Assembly: GCF_040549485.1 (NCBI RefSeq)
Contig: NZ_JBEPTK010000010.1
Span: 62,001-126,000 of the forward strand
Direction of reading: 5' to 3'
Length of the DNA stretch: 64,000 nucleotides
Source of the DNA: Constrictibacter sp. MBR-5
Lineage (GTDB): Bacteria; Pseudomonadota; Alphaproteobacteria; JAJUGE01
Shown here: positions 62,174 through 64,000 of the stretch, piece after piece
Numbering within the stretch: the first letter of the stretch is position 1
How the letters are laid out: each line of letters begins with the position of its first letter
The notes under the pieces: generated by a model
Told to the model about the DNA's origin: nothing
Databases searched by the model: none
What the model saw: the letters and a program-made list of their open reading frames with translations, nothing else
Made by a program: the position numbers and the translations under genes

Positions 62174-63220
62174 TCAGATGCCGAACGTGTCGCGCCAGAG
62201 TTCCTTGACCTCGGGGATGCCCTTCTCGATCTCCTCGGTACTCGGCCGGATCAGCTTCACTTGGTCGAGCGGCTTGGCGCCGGGCGCGGGCTCGACGTCG
62301 GCGCGCAGCGCCTCGCCGAAGTATTTCACGTAGACCTCAACACCTTCCTTGCTCAGCAGGAAGTTCATGAAGAGCTTGGCGGCGTTGGGGTGCTTGCTGT
62401 TCGCCAGGATGCCCGACGGCGAGATCATCAGCAGGGTGCCGTCCTCGGGATAGATGAGGCCGAGGGGGTTGCCGCGCGACGCGCTGATCAGGGTCGTCGC
62501 CGAGGGGCCGGCACCGATGGAGCGTTCGCCGGCGTTCAGCATCGTCACCGTGTCGTTGATCGACCGGCCGATCTGCGGGTTGTTCTCCTCGAGCTTCTCG
62601 AAGAACTCCCAGCCGTAGAGCTTGCGCATCTGGACGACCCAGGTGCCGACATAGCCGCTGAAGCCGGGGTGGCCGACCGTAACCTTGTCCTTCCACTTCG
62701 GGTCGACGAGGTCCGTCCAGTTCTTCGGCAGCTCGTCTTCCTTGACGAGGCTCTTGTTGTAGTTGATCAGGACGAGGCCGGCCGACGTGGTGTGGAAGTA
62801 GTTGTCGGGGTCGAGGTTCTTGAACGCGTCGATGACCTCGTCGGCGTTCTCGGGCCGGTACTGCATCAGCAGCTTCTCGTCCTTGAGGAAGCTGTAATGG
62901 CCGATGTCGGTGGAGCTGAACACGTCGCATTGCGCGACGCCGGCGCGCAGGTCCTGGGAGAGGCGCTGGAAGGCCACCTGCGCGGTGGAGCGGACGACGT
63001 TGACCTTCACGCCGGGATACTGCTCGGTGAATGCGGAACCCATCGCCTCGGCGACCTCGGCGCTGGTGTGCGCCGTGTACCAGGTGAGTTCCCCTTCCTT
63101 CTTCGCCGCCTCGTAGAGGGTCTTCTCGGCGGCGGTCATATCCTTGGCGGACGCCGCGACCGGCGACATGGCGAACATCCCGGCGGCGATACCGCACAGG
63201 ACGGATAGGGCCATCCTCAT
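62174..63220 (-). CDS. Extracellular solute-binding protein of the iron-type ABC importer (FbpA-like)
   Basis: A 348 aa periplasmic binding protein. The signal peptide is residues 1-25 (MRMALSVLCGIAAGMFAMSP, then VAASA|KD). The mature chain has LTWYTAHTSAEVAEAM, VVRSTAQVAFQRL and CDVFSSTDIGHY, common in the ferric/spermidine-like substrate-binding group. The twin-tyrosine iron site of FbpA is not evident, so the ligand may not be ferric iron. The ATG at 63220 follows GGAGGAAAC. It heads the three-gene importer operon. Confidence 0.9.
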   Translation of the reverse strand: MRMALSVLCGIAAGMFAMSPVAASAKDMTAAEKTLYEAAKKEGELTWYTAHTSAEVAEAMGSAFTEQYPGVKVNVVRSTAQVAFQRLSQDLRAGVAQCDVFSSTDIGHYSFLKDEKLLMQYRPENADEVIDAFKNLDPDNYFHTTSAGLVLINYNKSLVKEDELPKNWTDLVDPKWKDKVTVGHPGFSGYVGTWVVQMRKLYGWEFFEKLEENNPQIGRSINDTVTMLNAGERSIGAGPSATTLISASRGNPLGLIYPEDGTLLMISPSGILANSKHPNAAKLFMNFLLSKEGVEVYVKYFGEALRADVEPAPGAKPLDQVKLIRPSTEEIEKGIPEVKELWRDTFGI

Positions 63221-63321
63221 CGTTTCCTCCCGTTTACGTGTTCTTGTGGGAGGTAGCCTAACGCCGTCAGCGGCCCGGTCAAACCCCGACCGCAACCAAA
63301 TGTCCGGTCAGCGTACGCGAG

Positions 63322-63672
63322 TCAGGCGGTCGCCGCGCCGAAAGCCCGGGTACAGAGATCACGCAGCGCCCTGTTGTCGTACGGCTTCATCAGCCGCGGC
63401 ACGTCGCGGAACTCGGCCGGGAACTGACCGGCCTCGTCGTAGCCGGAGGAAAAGATGACCGGCACGCCGCGCGCGAGCATCACCCGGGCGGCCGGAAACA
63501 CCAGCTCCCCACGCAGGTTCACGTCGAGCAGGGCGCCGTCGCAGTCGTCGGCGGCAGCCATCACGTCGGCGAGCGAACTCATGGGCCCGACGACCTCGTA
63601 GCCGAGATCGACGAGCACCGTCTCCAGATCGAGGGCGATGAGTCCCTCGTCCTCTCCAAGCAGAATCCGCAC
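63322..63672 (-). CDS. Single-domain response regulator
   Basis: A 116 aa stand-alone receiver domain with no output domain. The acidic pocket is in LLGEDEG (E7, D8), the phospho-acceptor is D50 in GALLDVNL, the switch residue is S75 in VIFSSGYD and the lysine is K96 in LMKPYDN. The start is GTG 63672 with GGAG eight bases upstream; ATG 63726 would add 18 residues and cannot be excluded. It could serve one of the orphan kinases in the window, but nothing here shows which one. Confidence 0.8.
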   Translation of the reverse strand: MRILLGEDEGLIALDLETVLVDLGYEVVGPMSSLADVMAAADDCDGALLDVNLRGELVFPAARVMLARGVPVIFSSGYDEAGQFPAEFRDVPRLMKPYDNRALRDLCTRAFGAATA

Positions 63673-63815
63673 CGCCCCTTCTCCCGGGCCGTGTGCATCG
63701 GCGGCCCGTCGTTGTTCATTGTGCATAACATCATAGCCGATGGCCTGCGGAATAGCAGCCGGTGATGCCGATCGGCGCGGCGGCGGGCGCCGGCCGCGCA
63801 CGGCCATTGAGATGT

Positions 63816-63827
63816 CCGGACGTCCGG
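63816..63827. promoter_or_regulatory. Perfect 12-bp palindrome in a divergent promoter region
   Basis: CCGGACGTCCGG reads the same on both strands. It lies between the response regulator and the acyl-CoA dehydrogenase, 89 bases before the latter's ATG. It may be an operator for a dimeric regulator, but short GC palindromes are frequent in this genome. Confidence 0.25.
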
Positions 63828-63916
63828 CCGATGATCGGTGGACGTATCCGACGAAGCGGTCGCCGGACGGGCCGCCCGGTCCTGCGGCAGAAACCGCACG
63901 AAGCGATGGGGAACGC

Positions 63917-64000
63917 ATGAACTTCGACTTCTCCGACGACCAGAAGCAGCTGCGCGAACAGGTGCGGCGCTTCCTCGACGACCGCTGCTCGACCCGCGCG
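63917..64000 (+). CDS. Acyl-CoA dehydrogenase, N-terminus only (runs off the window)
   Basis: The first 28 codons (MNFDFSDDQKQLREQVRRFL, then DDRCSTRA) match the N-terminal helix of acyl-CoA dehydrogenases, with the typical FS-D-Q-LR-V-RF pattern. ATG 63917 has a GGGGAA ribosome-binding site. The gene continues past the window edge, so the substrate class and flavin-binding motifs cannot be seen. Confidence 0.7.
   Translation, partial: MNFDFSDDQKQLREQVRRFLDDRCSTRA

Noticed and set aside
62174-63220. Assignment of the solute-binding protein as a true ferric-iron binder (FbpA).
   Set aside because: The paired tyrosines of FbpA are not evident, and related proteins bind other ligands; only the transporter class is supported.

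Overview
The window reads as chromosome of a high-GC alphaproteobacterium, most likely from the Rhodospirillales or a neighbouring order. This rests on the order of the division and cell-wall (dcw) cluster, the meso-diaminopimelate type MurE, the zinc-free L31 protein, a bacteriophytochrome paired with heme oxygenase, and a CtrA-like TTAA-N7-TTAA site. The species cannot be named from sequence alone.

Bases 1-19629 hold a complete, colinear dcw cluster on the + strand: mraZ, rsmH, ftsL, ftsI, murE, murF, mraY, murD, ftsW, murG, murC, murB, ddl, ftsQ, ftsA, ftsZ and lpxC. Most junctions are 4-base ATGA-type overlaps, so the genes are probably translationally coupled from MurE-MurF-MurD-MurC-MurB-MraY-MurG-Ddl (precursor synthesis) through FtsI, FtsW, FtsQ and FtsL (septal synthesis) to FtsA and FtsZ (the ring). 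A nine-codon mini-ORF bridges ftsQ and ftsA, and a hairpin separates ftsA from ftsZ.

Bases 19630-25806 are accessory. One small gene flanked by imperfect direct repeats is followed by about 790 bases of repeat-rich non-coding DNA. Then comes a tight four-gene operon (20962-25806) that is clearly richer in A+T than its surroundings. It encodes a four-helix coiled-coil membrane protein, a membrane-anchored vWA-like protein, a four-helix protein with a long coiled-coil tail resembling MotA/ZorA-type channels, and a fusion of a transmembrane anchor, an OmpA/MotB-type peptidoglycan-binding domain and a staphylococcal-nuclease domain. I see this as the best candidate for an undescribed system, possibly a Zorya-like envelope defence machine carrying its own periplasmic nuclease.

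Bases 25840-39925 carry metabolic and housekeeping genes: an acyl-CoA ligase, rpmE, a flavin-dependent oxidoreductase, an AtzG/AtzE/AtzH (HpxXYZ)-type amidohydrolase set with a transporter, a GST, a LysR regulator, a TauD-type dioxygenase, a nucleotidyltransferase with a striking inverted repeat over its start, a TIM-barrel isomerase, and lepA. Bases 40049-45404 are sensory: heme oxygenase plus bacteriophytochrome kinase, a GNAT-like protein and a PAS histidine kinase. Bases 46401-52051 form a Fur-box-associated heme uptake locus (ABC importer, TonB receptor, IsdG-type heme monooxygenase). Bases 52122-63220 hold an M81 peptidase, a diguanylate cyclase, a gamma-glutamyltransferase, a drug-efflux MFS protein, a CDP-alcohol phosphatidyltransferase and a ferric-iron-type ABC importer. 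The window ends in a single-domain response regulator and the first 28 codons of an acyl-CoA dehydrogenase.

A second hidden signal lies at 58486-58581: a perfect sigma-54 promoter followed about 70 bases later by a strong intrinsic terminator with no gene between them, so probably a small RNA gene.
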